Part shown: one piece after another, positions 18,566 through 26,324 of the stretch | How the letters are laid out: every line of letters starts with the position of its first letter | Numbering within the stretch: position 1 is the stretch's first letter | Assembly (NCBI GenBank): GCA_947474005.1 | Contig: CANJHI010000036.1 | Coordinates: forward strand, 1-36,674 | Direction of reading: 5' to 3' | Length of the DNA: 36,674 bases | Source: Alphaproteobacteria bacterium | GTDB lineage: Bacteria > Pseudomonadota > Alphaproteobacteria > Reyranellales > Reyranellaceae | Translations under genes and position numbers: made by a program | Notes under the pieces: model-generated | Seen by the model: the letters and a program-made list of their open reading frames with translations, nothing else | Databases searched by the model: none | Told to the model about the DNA's origin: nothing

Positions 18566-19024
18566 TTACTCGACGATCATCAGCGCTTCACCGAATTCCA
18601 CCGGCTGAGCGTTGTCGATCAGGATCTGCGTCACTGTGCCGGCCTTGGGAGCCTTGATGGGGTTGAAGGTCTTCATCGCCTCGATGATGAGAACCGTCTG
18701 ACCGGCAGTGACCTTGTCGCCTACCGCCACGAAGTTGGGCTTGCCGGGTTCCGGCGCGAGATAGGCGGTGCCCACCATCGGCGACTTCACGGCGCCGGGA
18801 TGCTTGGCGAGGTCTCCGGCGGTGGCGGCAGCAACGGCGGGAGCTGCTGCAACCGGTATCGAGGCAGAGGGTGCGGGCATGGCTGCGGCGGCGTAGGTCA
18901 CCGTCGGCCGGGCGATCCGGATCCGGCGATCGCCATCGGCCAGCTCAATTTCACCGAGATCGTTCTCCTCGAGAATCTCCGCGAGCTTGCGGACGAACTC
19001 AGTATCCATCTCGAACTTTGCCAT
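18566..19024 (-). CDS. accB: Acetyl-CoA carboxylase biotin carboxyl carrier protein
   Basis: Carries the biotin arm between AccC and the carboxyltransferase. It is 152 residues long. The N-terminal helix (FVRKLAEILEENDLGEIEL) is followed by an Ala/Pro-rich flexible linker (~45-72). The biotinyl domain (~80-152) has the attachment motif EAMKTF with Lys118, and the typical SPMVGTAYLAPEPG start. The ATG at 19024 has GGGAG upstream. It lies 23 bp after aroQ and 14 bp before accC in the same operon. Confidence 0.97.
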   Translation of the reverse strand: MAKFEMDTEFVRKLAEILEENDLGEIELADGDRRIRIARPTVTYAAAAMPAPSASIPVAAAPAVAAATAGDLAKHPGAVKSPMVGTAYLAPEPGKPNFVAVGDKVTAGQTVLIIEAMKTFNPIKAPKAGTVTQILIDNAQPVEFGEALMIVE

Positions 19025-19047
19025 GGAGAATCGCTCCCGGATGAATG

Positions 19048-19518
19048 TCAGCGAACCAGCAGGCGGGCCAGCGCCTGGAGGGCCAGAAGGTAGCCTTGCG
19101 TGCCGAGACCGGCGATCACGCCGATCGCTGCCGGGCTGATGTAGGAATGATGCCGGAAGCGTTCACGCTTGTAGATGTTCGAAAGATGAACCTCGACGGT
19201 CGGCCGTTCGGCGGCATTCAGCGCATCCAGCAGGGCCACCGAGGTATGGGTGTAGGCGCCGGCGTTGATGATGATGCCGGCGTTCTTCTCGCGCGCTGCC
19301 TGAATGAGATCGACCAGAACGCCCTCATGGTTGCTCTGGGCGAACTCGACCGGCAGGCCCAGGCGCAGCCCCTCGGCCCGGCACGCCTTCTCGACGTCCG
19401 CCAGGGTCTCGTGGCCATAGATCTCAGGCTGCCGCTTGCCCAGCATGTTGAGATTGGGCCCGTTGAGTATCAGCACCGGCTTCAGTGCCGGCCGACTCCG
19501 GGCAGCCTTTGCAGCCAA
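19048..19518 (-). CDS. aroQ: Type II 3-dehydroquinate dehydratase
   Basis: Dehydrates 3-dehydroquinate to 3-dehydroshikimate in the shikimate pathway. The 156-residue protein has the type II motifs [20 protein letters not shown] with the catalytic Arg and Tyr, [30 protein letters not shown] with the catalytic Asn and the His, and [20 protein letters not shown]. The TTG at 19518 is taken as start because AGGGAGG stands five bases upstream. A GTG 14 codons later would also leave the enzyme core whole but has no such site. It is the first gene of the operon aroQ-accB-accC-aat. Confidence 0.96.
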   Translation of the reverse strand: MAAKAARSRPALKPVLILNGPNLNMLGKRQPEIYGHETLADVEKACRAEGLRLGLPVEFAQSNHEGVLVDLIQAAREKNAGIIINAGAYTHTSVALLDALNAAERPTVEVHLSNIYKRERFRHHSYISPAAIGVIAGLGTQGYLLALQALARLLVR

Positions 19519-19547
19519 GCCTGCCTCCCTAATTCACAATCGCGGGC

Positions 19548-19575
19548 GTTATAGCATGGCGAGTCAGCGCCACAA
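19548..19575 (-). promoter_or_regulatory. Candidate promoter of the aroQ-acc operon
   Basis: On the minus strand TTGTGG (19575-19570), a 16 bp spacer and TATAAC (19553-19548) form a plausible sigma-70 type promoter about 30 bp ahead of the aroQ TTG. It lies in the short gap after the marR stop, so the operon need not depend on marR transcription. Confidence 0.45.
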
Positions 19576-19594
19576 GGCGGAGGCAGGGACGGCT

Positions 19595-20056
19595 CTAGCC
19601 CACTTGGCGCAGAGCTTGGGCCCGCGCAAACAGCCTGTCGGACAAGGCATCGAAGGTCCGTCTTTCATCGGGACTGAGCGCCTCGTGGAGACGTTCCTGA
19701 TAGGCAAGCGCCAACGGCACGATACGCGCATGCATGGCGCGGCCGCGGGCGCTCAATTTCAACGAGGCCCGGCGACGGTCGTGGCTGTCGGTCGCCCGCT
19801 CGATCAGGCCGCTTTTCATCAGGCCTGCGACGGCCCGGCTGACCGCCACTTTGTCCATGACGATTCGCTGCCCCACATCCGAAGCCGTGAGCGGCGCAAA
19901 GCGCCCAAGGGCTGCCATGACCCGCCATTGCGTGACCGACAGGCCGAAGGGCTGGGCGTAGAGGTCGTGCAGCGATTCGCTCACCAGCTGGGCCAGGACT
20001 GAGAGGCGGTAGGGGAGGAATTTCTCCAGTTCGAGGGCTTGCAAAGCGTTCGCCAT
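19595..20056 (-). CDS. MarR-family regulator of the homogentisate genes
   Basis: A 153-residue winged-helix regulator. The dimerisation helix is at the N-terminus ([20 protein letters not shown]). The recognition region is at ~55-85 ([20 protein letters not shown]), and the wing carries the MarR Asp-Arg-Arg signature ([12 protein letters not shown]). It is divergent from hppD across a 40 bp gap that contains a palindromic operator, so it most likely represses hppD-hmgA-fah-maiA and itself. The natural inducer in comparable systems is a pathway intermediate such as homogentisate or 4-hydroxyphenylpyruvate; which one applies here is unknown. The ATG at 20056 is used because longer frames would cross the operator and the start of hppD. 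Confidence 0.92.
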   Translation of the reverse strand: MANALQALELEKFLPYRLSVLAQLVSESLHDLYAQPFGLSVTQWRVMAALGRFAPLTASDVGQRIVMDKVAVSRAVAGLMKSGLIERATDSHDRRRASLKLSARGRAMHARIVPLALAYQERLHEALSPDERRTFDALSDRLFARAQALRQVG

Positions 20057-20058
20057 AA

Positions 20059-20076
20059 TAGTTACATTTGAAACTA
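20059..20076. promoter_or_regulatory. Palindromic MarR operator between marR and hppD
   Basis: TAGTTACATTTGAAACTA matches its own reverse complement at 14 of 18 positions, with perfect TAGTT/AACTA ends. It is centred in the divergent gap. A possible hppD promoter (TTCGAG, 18 bp, CATAAT at 20054-20059) would place its start site inside this operator, so binding would block both directions. Confidence 0.65.
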
Positions 20077-20096
20077 ATTCAGACGGGAGGTCAAAC

Positions 20097-21188
20097 ATGG
20101 CCAGCATCAGCGAACGAGCCGTTCTCGAGGCCGATCCGGTGAACCCGATGGGCACCGACGGCTTCGAATTCGTCGAATACACAGCCCCCGATCCGGCGGC
20201 GCTGGGCGCCCTGTTCGAGGAGATGGGCTTCGTACGCGTGGCCCGGCACCGCTCCAAGGATGTCTCGCTGTTCCGCCAGGGCGATGTGAACTTCATCGTC
20301 AATGGCGAAAAGGAGAGCTTCGCCCAGGGCTTCGCCCGTGTGCACGGTCCCAGCGTCTGCGCCATCGCCTTTCGCGTGAAGAATGCCGCCTTCGCCTACA
20401 AGCGCGCCCTGTCGCTCGGTGCCTGGGGCGTCGAGAACAAGGTCGGTCCGATGGAACTCAACATCCCGGCGATCAAGGGCATCGGCGACTCGCTGATCTA
20501 CCTGGTCGATCGCTATGGCGAGAGAGGCAGCATCTACGACGTCGACTTCGAGTTCCTGCCCGGCGTCGATCACAATCCCAAGGGCGTTGGCCTCACTTAT
20601 ATCGACCATCTGACCCACAATGTGCATCGCGGGCGCATGGACGAATGGTCGTCCTTCTACGAGCGCCTCTTCAATTTCCGCGAAATCCGCTACTTCGATA
20701 TCGAGGGCAAGCTCACCGGCCTGAAATCCAAGGCGATGACCAGCCCTTGCGGCAAGATCCGAATCCCGATCAATGAGAGCACCGACGACAAATCGCAGAT
20801 CCAGGAATATCTCTCTGCTTATCACGGCGAGGGCATCCAGCACATCGCGCTCAGCACCGGCGACATCTACGAGACCGTCGAAACGCTGAAGACCAAGGGC
20901 GTGCCGTTCCAGACCGTGCCCGATACCTATTACGAGCAGATCGGCGGACGCCTGCCCGGGCATGGTGAGGACCTGGCGCGGCTGGCTGCCGACCGCATCC
21001 TGATCGACGGTGCGCCGACTGAGGGCGGTGGGCTCCTGCTGCAGATATTCACCCAGACGGCGATCGGGCCCATCTTCTTCGAGATCATCCAGCGCCGCGG
21101 CAACGAAGGCTTCGGCGAGGGCAACTTCCGCGCCCTGTTCGAGTCGATCGAACTTGACCAGATCCGTCGCGGCGTCCTGAAGGAATAG
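20097..21188 (+). CDS. hppD: 4-hydroxyphenylpyruvate dioxygenase
   Basis: Non-haem iron enzyme converting 4-hydroxyphenylpyruvate to homogentisate in tyrosine breakdown. The 363-residue protein has two vicinal-oxygen-chelate halves. The iron ligands are visible as His171 (in YIDHLTHNV), His249 (in IQHIALST) and Glu329 (in IFFEIIQR). Other family marks are [20 protein letters not shown] and the C-terminal [15 protein letters not shown]. The ATG at 20097 has GGGAGG upstream. It is the first gene of an operon with hmgA (9 bp gap), fah and maiA. Confidence 0.98.
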   Translation: MASISERAVLEADPVNPMGTDGFEFVEYTAPDPAALGALFEEMGFVRVARHRSKDVSLFRQGDVNFIVNGEKESFAQGFARVHGPSVCAIAFRVKNAAFAYKRALSLGAWGVENKVGPMELNIPAIKGIGDSLIYLVDRYGERGSIYDVDFEFLPGVDHNPKGVGLTYIDHLTHNVHRGRMDEWSSFYERLFNFREIRYFDIEGKLTGLKSKAMTSPCGKIRIPINESTDDKSQIQEYLSAYHGEGIQHIALSTGDIYETVETLKTKGVPFQTVPDTYYEQIGGRLPGHGEDLARLAADRILIDGAPTEGGGLLLQIFTQTAIGPIFFEIIQRRGNEGFGEGNFRALFESIELDQIRRGVLKE

Positions 21189-21197
21189 GAGGACAGC

Positions 21198-22346
21198 ATG
21201 GCCAGGAATTGGATCCCGTTGCGCCAGGTCGAAGGCACCGCCTCGCGCCAAGCCCATGTCCGGCTGCCTGAGGGCACCTTCGAGCGCGAGATCAGCAAGG
21301 AAGGCTTCTTCGGCCCCTCGGCGCAGTTCCACCACAAGCACAAGCCGACCGACTGGGTCGAGTTCGATGGGCCGATTCGCCCACGGGCACTGGACCTCAA
21401 CAAGATGTCGACACCCACGGGCAACCCTTGGGCGGCCCCGCTCGTCATGGGCAACGCCCATCTGCAAATGCGCATCTGGCGCTTGGACAAGGCGATGACC
21501 GAGCTGGCGCGCAACAGCGACGGCGACCAGCTCCTGTTCATCCATGAAGGCGCCGGCGCGTTGTTCTGCGACTATGGCCACCTTGACTACACCGAGGGCG
21601 ACTACCTTGTGATTCCGCGCGGCACGATGTGGCGGCTGGAGCCAACGAAGCCCACCGTTTCGTTGATGGTCGAGGCCACCAACGACCACTTCACCCTGCC
21701 GGAGAAGGGGCTGGTCGGCCGTCATGCGATCTTCGATCCGGCGATCCTCGATACACCGCATATCGACGACGCCTTCCGTGCCCAGCAGGACGAGCGCACC
21801 TGGAAGGTGTCGGTGAAGCGTCGCAACAAGCTCTCGACCGTGACTTTCCCCTTCAATCCACTCGATGCGATCGGCTGGCACGGCGACTTGAGCGTCGTGC
21901 GCATCAACTGGCGTGATTTGAGGCCGTTGATGAGCCATCGCGCCCACCTGCCGCCGTCGGCACACACCACTTTCGTCGCCGGCCGCTTCGTCGTCTGCAC
22001 TTTCGTGCCGCGACCGCTGGAAAGCGATCCCGAGGCACTGCGCCTGCCGTTCTTCCACAACAACGATGATTTTGAGGAAGTAATCTTCTATCACAGGGGC
22101 AGCTTCTTTAGCCGCGATAACATCCATCCCGGCATGATGACGGTGCATCCGACGGGTTTTACGCACGGCCCGCACCCCAAGGCATTCAATGCGGCAACGA
22201 AAGGCGGCAAGACCGAGACCGACGAGGTCGCGGTGATGATCGACACGCGTGACGCGATAGATGTCGCCGACATGCCGGCCGGCGTGGAGTTCGAGGGCTA
22301 TGTGAAGTCCTGGCGGCCGCCGGAAATGAAGCAGGCCGCAGAGTAG
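21198..22346 (+). CDS. hmgA: Homogentisate 1,2-dioxygenase
   Basis: Opens the ring of homogentisate to maleylacetoacetate with non-haem iron. At 382 residues it belongs to the shorter bacterial form, compared with about 430 in pseudomonads. The cupin core keeps the iron ligands: His287 and Glu293 in FFHNNDDFEE (the known H-x5-E spacing) and His317 in MMTVHPTGFTHGPHP. An earlier region reads NSDGDQLLFIHEGAGAL, then DYLVIPRGTMWR. The ATG at 21198 follows AGGAGGA. It lies nine bases after hppD and 11 bases before fah, so the three are one transcript. Confidence 0.96.
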   Translation: MARNWIPLRQVEGTASRQAHVRLPEGTFEREISKEGFFGPSAQFHHKHKPTDWVEFDGPIRPRALDLNKMSTPTGNPWAAPLVMGNAHLQMRIWRLDKAMTELARNSDGDQLLFIHEGAGALFCDYGHLDYTEGDYLVIPRGTMWRLEPTKPTVSLMVEATNDHFTLPEKGLVGRHAIFDPAILDTPHIDDAFRAQQDERTWKVSVKRRNKLSTVTFPFNPLDAIGWHGDLSVVRINWRDLRPLMSHRAHLPPSAHTTFVAGRFVVCTFVPRPLESDPEALRLPFFHNNDDFEEVIFYHRGSFFSRDNIHPGMMTVHPTGFTHGPHPKAFNAATKGGKTETDEVAVMIDTRDAIDVADMPAGVEFEGYVKSWRPPEMKQAAE

Positions 22347-22357
22347 GGAAGGCATCA

Positions 22358-23350
22358 ATGAAACTGGGAACGCTGAAGGAAGGCGGCCGCGACGGCACGC
22401 TGATCGTGGTCAACCGTGAGCTGACGCGGGCGGTGCGGGCCACCAACGTGGCGCCGACGCTGCAGCGGGCGCTCGACGACTGGGCGGAAGTCGTGCCGCG
22501 CCTGCGCGCACTGGCCGAGCAGCTTGCCGACGACAAGGCGCCGGGCTCGTTCGAACTCGACAGCAGCGCGCTCGCGGCGCCGCTGCCGCGTGCCTACCAG
22601 TGGGTCGACGGATCGGCCTATGTCGTTCACGTCGAGCTGGTGCGCAAGGCCCGTGGCGTGGAGATGCCGCAGTCGTTCTGGACAGATCCGCTGATGTACC
22701 AGGGCGGCTCCGACTCCTTCATCGGCTCGGCCGATGAGATCGAGGCCGGCGACGAGGCCTGGGGCATCGACTTCGAGGGCGAGATCGCAGTGTTCGTCGA
22801 CGACGTGCCGATGGGAACCCCGGCCGCCGCCGCGCGAAAGCACATCAAGCTCGTCACGATCCTGAATGACGTGTCGCTGCGCAACTTGATCCCAGCCGAA
22901 CTCAACAAGGGCTTCGGCTTCCTCCATGGCAAGCCCGCCACGGCCTTCGCGCCGGTCGCAGTGACTCCGGACGAACTGGGCGATGCCTGGGATGGCGCCA
23001 GGCTCAACCTGCCACTGATTTCGACACTGAACGGCACGGAGTTCGGTCATCCCAATGCCGCCACCGATCTGACGTTCGATTTCGGCCAGCTCATCGCCCA
23101 TGCCGCCAAGACACGGCACCTCGAGGCCGGCACCGTCATCGGCTCGGGCACGGTCGCCAATCGCGACGCGGCGGCGGGCTGCTCGTGCATTGCCGAGCGG
23201 CGGGTGCGCGAAACGCTGGACGGCGGCAAGCCGGTGACACCGTTCATGAAGTTCGGCGACCGTATCCGCATAGAAATGTTCGATCTCGGCGGCCGGTCGA
23301 TTTTCGGTGCCATCGACCAGAAAGTGGTGCGCTACACGCCGCCGGCCTGA
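22358..23350 (+). CDS. Fumarylacetoacetase (FAH family)
   Basis: Expected to hydrolyse fumarylacetoacetate to fumarate and acetoacetate, the last step of the pathway. The 330-residue protein has an N-terminal cap (~1-80) and the FAH catalytic fold. The metal-binding acids are Glu140 and Glu142 (in GIDFEGEIAVFVDD). Further marks are ILNDVSLRNLIPAELNKGFG, the Lys in GKPATAFAPVAVTPDELG, and the end motif FGDRIRIEMFDLGGRSIFGA. The length and the NKGFGFLHGKP stretch fit the short bacterial homogentisate-pathway type. Position between hmgA and maiA supports the substrate; the family also includes other beta-diketone hydrolases. Confidence 0.92.
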   Translation: MKLGTLKEGGRDGTLIVVNRELTRAVRATNVAPTLQRALDDWAEVVPRLRALAEQLADDKAPGSFELDSSALAAPLPRAYQWVDGSAYVVHVELVRKARGVEMPQSFWTDPLMYQGGSDSFIGSADEIEAGDEAWGIDFEGEIAVFVDDVPMGTPAAAARKHIKLVTILNDVSLRNLIPAELNKGFGFLHGKPATAFAPVAVTPDELGDAWDGARLNLPLISTLNGTEFGHPNAATDLTFDFGQLIAHAAKTRHLEAGTVIGSGTVANRDAAAGCSCIAERRVRETLDGGKPVTPFMKFGDRIRIEMFDLGGRSIFGAIDQKVVRYTPPA

Positions 23351-23379
23351 GCCGTGCTAGGGTGATGCCGGAGGCGGTC

Positions 23380-24024
23380 ATGAAGCTCATCGGCTATTTT
23401 CGTTCGTCGGCGGCGTATCGCGTGCGTATCGCGCTCAATCTCAAGGGTATCGTGGTCGAGCACGCCTCGCGGCACTTGCGCAGGGGCGAGCAAAGGGCGC
23501 CGGACTATGCGGCGCTCAATCCGCAGATGATGGTACCGGCTCTGGTACTCGATTCGGGCGAGGTCCTGACCCAGTCGCTCGCCATCCTCGAGTATCTGGA
23601 GGAGACCCATCCTCAGCCGCCGCTGCTGCCCAAGGATCCAGTGGGCCGCGCGCGCGTGCGGGCACTGGCCCTGATTCCGACCGCCGATATCCATCCGATC
23701 CAGAACCTGCGCGTGATGGGCTATCTGCGTGAAAAGTTCGGCCAGACCGAGGAAAGCGCTTTTGCCTGGTCGCGACACTGGATCGAGACGGGTTTCGATG
23801 CCTACGAGGCAACGATTGCGAAGGATGCGAAGACAGGCACTTTCAGTCACGGCGATGCGCCGACCATGGCCGATCTCTGCCTCATCCCGCAGGTGTTCAA
23901 CGCCGCGCGCTTCAAGGTCGACATGAAGAAGTACCCGACCATCCAGCGCATCTATGATGCCTGCATGCGACTTCCGGCTTTCGACGCCGCCCAACCGGCC
24001 AAACAACCGGACGCCGAGGCGTGA
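23380..24024 (+). CDS. maiA: Maleylacetoacetate isomerase (zeta-class GST)
   Basis: Isomerises maleylacetoacetate to fumarylacetoacetate with glutathione. The 214-residue protein has the thioredoxin-like N-domain with RSSAAYRVRIALNLKG, the zeta-class glutathione motif. The Cys found in many zeta enzymes is replaced by Ala, a replacement I recall in other bacterial members. NPQMMVPAL carries the cis-Pro and LTQSLAILEYLEE follows. The helical C-domain contains PIQNLRVMGYL and DAPTMADLCLIPQVFNAARF. The ATG at 23380 is preferred because GGAGG is five bases upstream. An ATG at 23365 is possible. Its stop overlaps the start of the next gene. Confidence 0.95.
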   Translation: MKLIGYFRSSAAYRVRIALNLKGIVVEHASRHLRRGEQRAPDYAALNPQMMVPALVLDSGEVLTQSLAILEYLEETHPQPPLLPKDPVGRARVRALALIPTADIHPIQNLRVMGYLREKFGQTEESAFAWSRHWIETGFDAYEATIAKDAKTGTFSHGDAPTMADLCLIPQVFNAARFKVDMKKYPTIQRIYDACMRLPAFDAAQPAKQPDAEA

Positions 24025-25499
24025 AGAAAGGCGTCATTGCCGTCGTCGCCGCGATCGCCCTGGTGGGCGTCGCTGTGGCGGCGATCCCGCTTGTGGAGGG
24101 ATTTGCCGCGTCGCGCATCAAGGCCGAGATCGAGCGCGACGGGACCACGACAGTGGGGCAGGTGGGGGTCGGTCTTCTGGCGCGCCGCGTGACGCTTGCC
24201 GATATCAAGTCGAGCCATGCCGCCGGATTGTCTGTTGGCCACTGGGAGGTCTCGGGGCTGGGCTGGCCGCTCGCGGAGTTGCTGCGCGGACGCACGCCTC
24301 TTGCCGGATTTTATTGGGGAAGCCCGCTGAAGGCGGATCGCGTCGAACTGCAGCAAGTGCGCTTCGGCGATCGCGGGACCACCGGAACATGGAGTGTTGA
24401 AAAGCTCGTCCTGGAGGACGTCGACCTCGCGCGCTTCGATGCTTCGGAAGACGGGCCTTATCGTGGCGTGGTTATTCTTGCCCGCGCGATGGGCGCGCTG
24501 TCGTTCAGACGTTTCGAGCAGATTGGAACCGTCTTCGCCTTGCCGCGAAGTGGCGATACCTTCGGTGCGTCGAAGATCGACGTCGACCGCTACGAGGGCG
24601 GCCGCATGGCGTCCGCCACCGCCCTCGGTATCGAGGTCACGGCGAGCGAAGGCCGCGCGCCGCTGTACCGAATGGCCAACATCGACGTCCGTGGTCTCGA
24701 TGCGCGTCGAGTCCTGGCAGCTTTGTCGTCGACCGACTGGTATCCCGATGCCCCGATCGGGCGGCTGAAGGTTGAACGTGCCGTCGCCGCCGGCTTCGGC
24801 GGCGAAATGTTCACCCGGTATGGCGTGTCGCTGGGCTCGGTGACTATCGAGACGCTTCGCGAAAGCGACAAGGTCAGCCGCACGCGGACGCGCATCGACG
24901 GATTTGTGCTGTCACCGCCGCTACGCAACATGGAGGCTCTGAAGTTGCGCGTGGCCTTGCAGGCGATGGGCCTGCGGGAACTCAAGCTGGGCTTCGACTG
25001 TGCCGGCATCGAGGATCGAGAACAGGCCGAAATCACCATCGATCGTTGCGCGCTCTCGGGTCCTGATCTCGCCGAGATCAATTTCACCGCCCGGATCGTA
25101 GGTGCCGACGAGGCCTTCTGGCTTGCCGTCGATGATGGCGATACGGCCGCGATTTATGATTCGAAGGCGGCCCTTGCCTCGGCCCGTCTGATGCTGGCCG
25201 ACGGCGGCCTGCTGGACCGTGGGCTCAAGGCGTTCGCCGCGACGACAGGCCAGCCGGCGTCGGCAGTGCGGGCCAATCTCGCGCGTGATATCAGGCGCTT
25301 TCAGCCTGCGGGCTTGCTGATCACGCAGAGCCTGACGCAACTGCTCGAAGCCGTCGCGCGCTTCATCGAGAAGGGTGGCACGCTCACGTTCGACGCCCGG
25401 CCCGAACCTCCGTTGGCCATCGACCGGATCGACTACCTGACGAGTCCTGGCGCCGATCTGGTCAGCGCGCTCGGGCTGACGGCGACGCAGTCGCGGTAG
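24021..25499 (+). CDS. Uncharacterised envelope protein coupled to maiA
   Basis: A 492-residue protein starting with GTG inside the maiA stop (GTGA), so probably made by coupled translation. One N-terminal hydrophobic helix (GVIAVVAAIALVGVAVAAIP) would anchor or export it. The rest alternates short beta-like stretches (VTLADIKSS, WSVEKLVLEDVDLARF, YRMANIDVRGLDARRVL) and repeated phrases of the type -V-RG-DARRVL. This resembles AsmA-like or DUF945-like envelope proteins, but I see no decisive motif. It contains two Cys (FDCAG and IDRCAL) about 20 residues apart. It is the last gene of the tyrosine operon, six bases from the end of the convergent dsbA-like gene. A catabolic role is not evident. 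Confidence 0.75.
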   Translation: MKKGVIAVVAAIALVGVAVAAIPLVEGFAASRIKAEIERDGTTTVGQVGVGLLARRVTLADIKSSHAAGLSVGHWEVSGLGWPLAELLRGRTPLAGFYWGSPLKADRVELQQVRFGDRGTTGTWSVEKLVLEDVDLARFDASEDGPYRGVVILARAMGALSFRRFEQIGTVFALPRSGDTFGASKIDVDRYEGGRMASATALGIEVTASEGRAPLYRMANIDVRGLDARRVLAALSSTDWYPDAPIGRLKVERAVAAGFGGEMFTRYGVSLGSVTIETLRESDKVSRTRTRIDGFVLSPPLRNMEALKLRVALQAMGLRELKLGFDCAGIEDREQAEITIDRCALSGPDLAEINFTARIVGADEAFWLAVDDGDTAAIYDSKAALASARLMLADGGLLDRGLKAFAATTGQPASAVRANLARDIRRFQPAGLLITQSLTQLLEAVARFIEKGGTLTFDARPEPPLAIDRIDYLTSPGADLVSALGLTATQSR

Positions 25500-25505
25500 A
25501 GAACG

Positions 25506-26267
25506 CTAGCGCTTGCGGGCTTCGGCGATCAGCTGCTTCAGCGCAGCGGCATCGACGGCGCCAGGGACGAACTGGTCGCCGATGACGAAAGCGGGCGTTC
25601 CCCGTACGCCCAATGCGCCGGCCAGGGCCATGTTGCGCTCGATGAGCTGCTTGAACTTCGGATCTTCCATGTCTTTCTGGAGCAGGGCCACATCGAGGCC
25701 GACAGACGCGGCGATCTCCAGGATGCGATCGCGGTCGAGTTTGCCGGAGAACTCCATCAGTGCGTTGTGCAGGGCCAGGTGCTTGCCTTGCTTGACGGAA
25801 GCCAATGCGGCGAGGGCCGCAATGCGCGACGGTTCTCCCAGGATCGGCAAGTCCTTGTAGATGACCTTGACCTTGCCGTCGGCGGCCACCACCGACTTCA
25901 AGGCCTGGTGGGCGCGCTTGCAGTACGGGCACTGATAGTCGTTGAAATCGACGATAACGACGTCGCCGCTGCCTTCGGATGGGGCTTCGGGGTCGGAGAG
26001 CAACTCAGCTTGGTGTTGGGTGATCGCCTTCTGTGCCACCGAGTCGCGCTGGGTATCCTGCCGGCGCTCGAACTCCTGCATCGCCTCGACCAGCACCTCG
26101 GGGTTGGCGACCAGGTACTCCCGGATCTTCCGGCCGAACCCGGCCTTGTCACCGGTATCCACAGTGGCAGCCGGTGCGGCGAGGCGGGCCGGTGAGGTCG
26201 CCGCAGTGGCGAGAAGCGCGCCGCCCACGATCAGGGCGGCACAAAGAGCGAGAAGGAGCGAGCGCAT
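25506..26267 (-). CDS. DsbA-family thiol:disulfide oxidoreductase
   Basis: Periplasmic thioredoxin-fold protein of 253 residues. It has a signal peptide (RSLLLALCAALIVGGALLAT), then a helical N-terminal segment with KIREYLVANPEVLVEAMQE. That segment resembles the oligomerising N-region of ScsC/Com1-type disulfide isomerases. The active site CPYC is in DFNDYQCPYCKRAH, and the cis-Pro loop is GVRGTPAFVIG. It may therefore act as an isomerase or reductase rather than a simple oxidase. The ATG at 26267 has GGAG upstream. It follows the M48 protease gene by 57 bp on the same strand; both are envelope quality-control proteins. Confidence 0.93.
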   Translation of the reverse strand: MRSLLLALCAALIVGGALLATAATSPARLAAPAATVDTGDKAGFGRKIREYLVANPEVLVEAMQEFERRQDTQRDSVAQKAITQHQAELLSDPEAPSEGSGDVVIVDFNDYQCPYCKRAHQALKSVVAADGKVKVIYKDLPILGEPSRIAALAALASVKQGKHLALHNALMEFSGKLDRDRILEIAASVGLDVALLQKDMEDPKFKQLIERNMALAGALGVRGTPAFVIGDQFVPGAVDAAALKQLIAEARKR

Positions 26268-26324
26268 TGTCTTGAACTCCGGGGGAAAGAAGTGAGGGCG
26301 CCGGCCGCACGATCGGGCGGGTTG

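Noticed and set aside
20091-22358. 755-residue open frame antisense to hppD and hmgA
   Set aside because: It spans two convincingly identified genes and their promoter region. The composition (His/Asp/Arg/Gln-rich) is typical of antisense frames.
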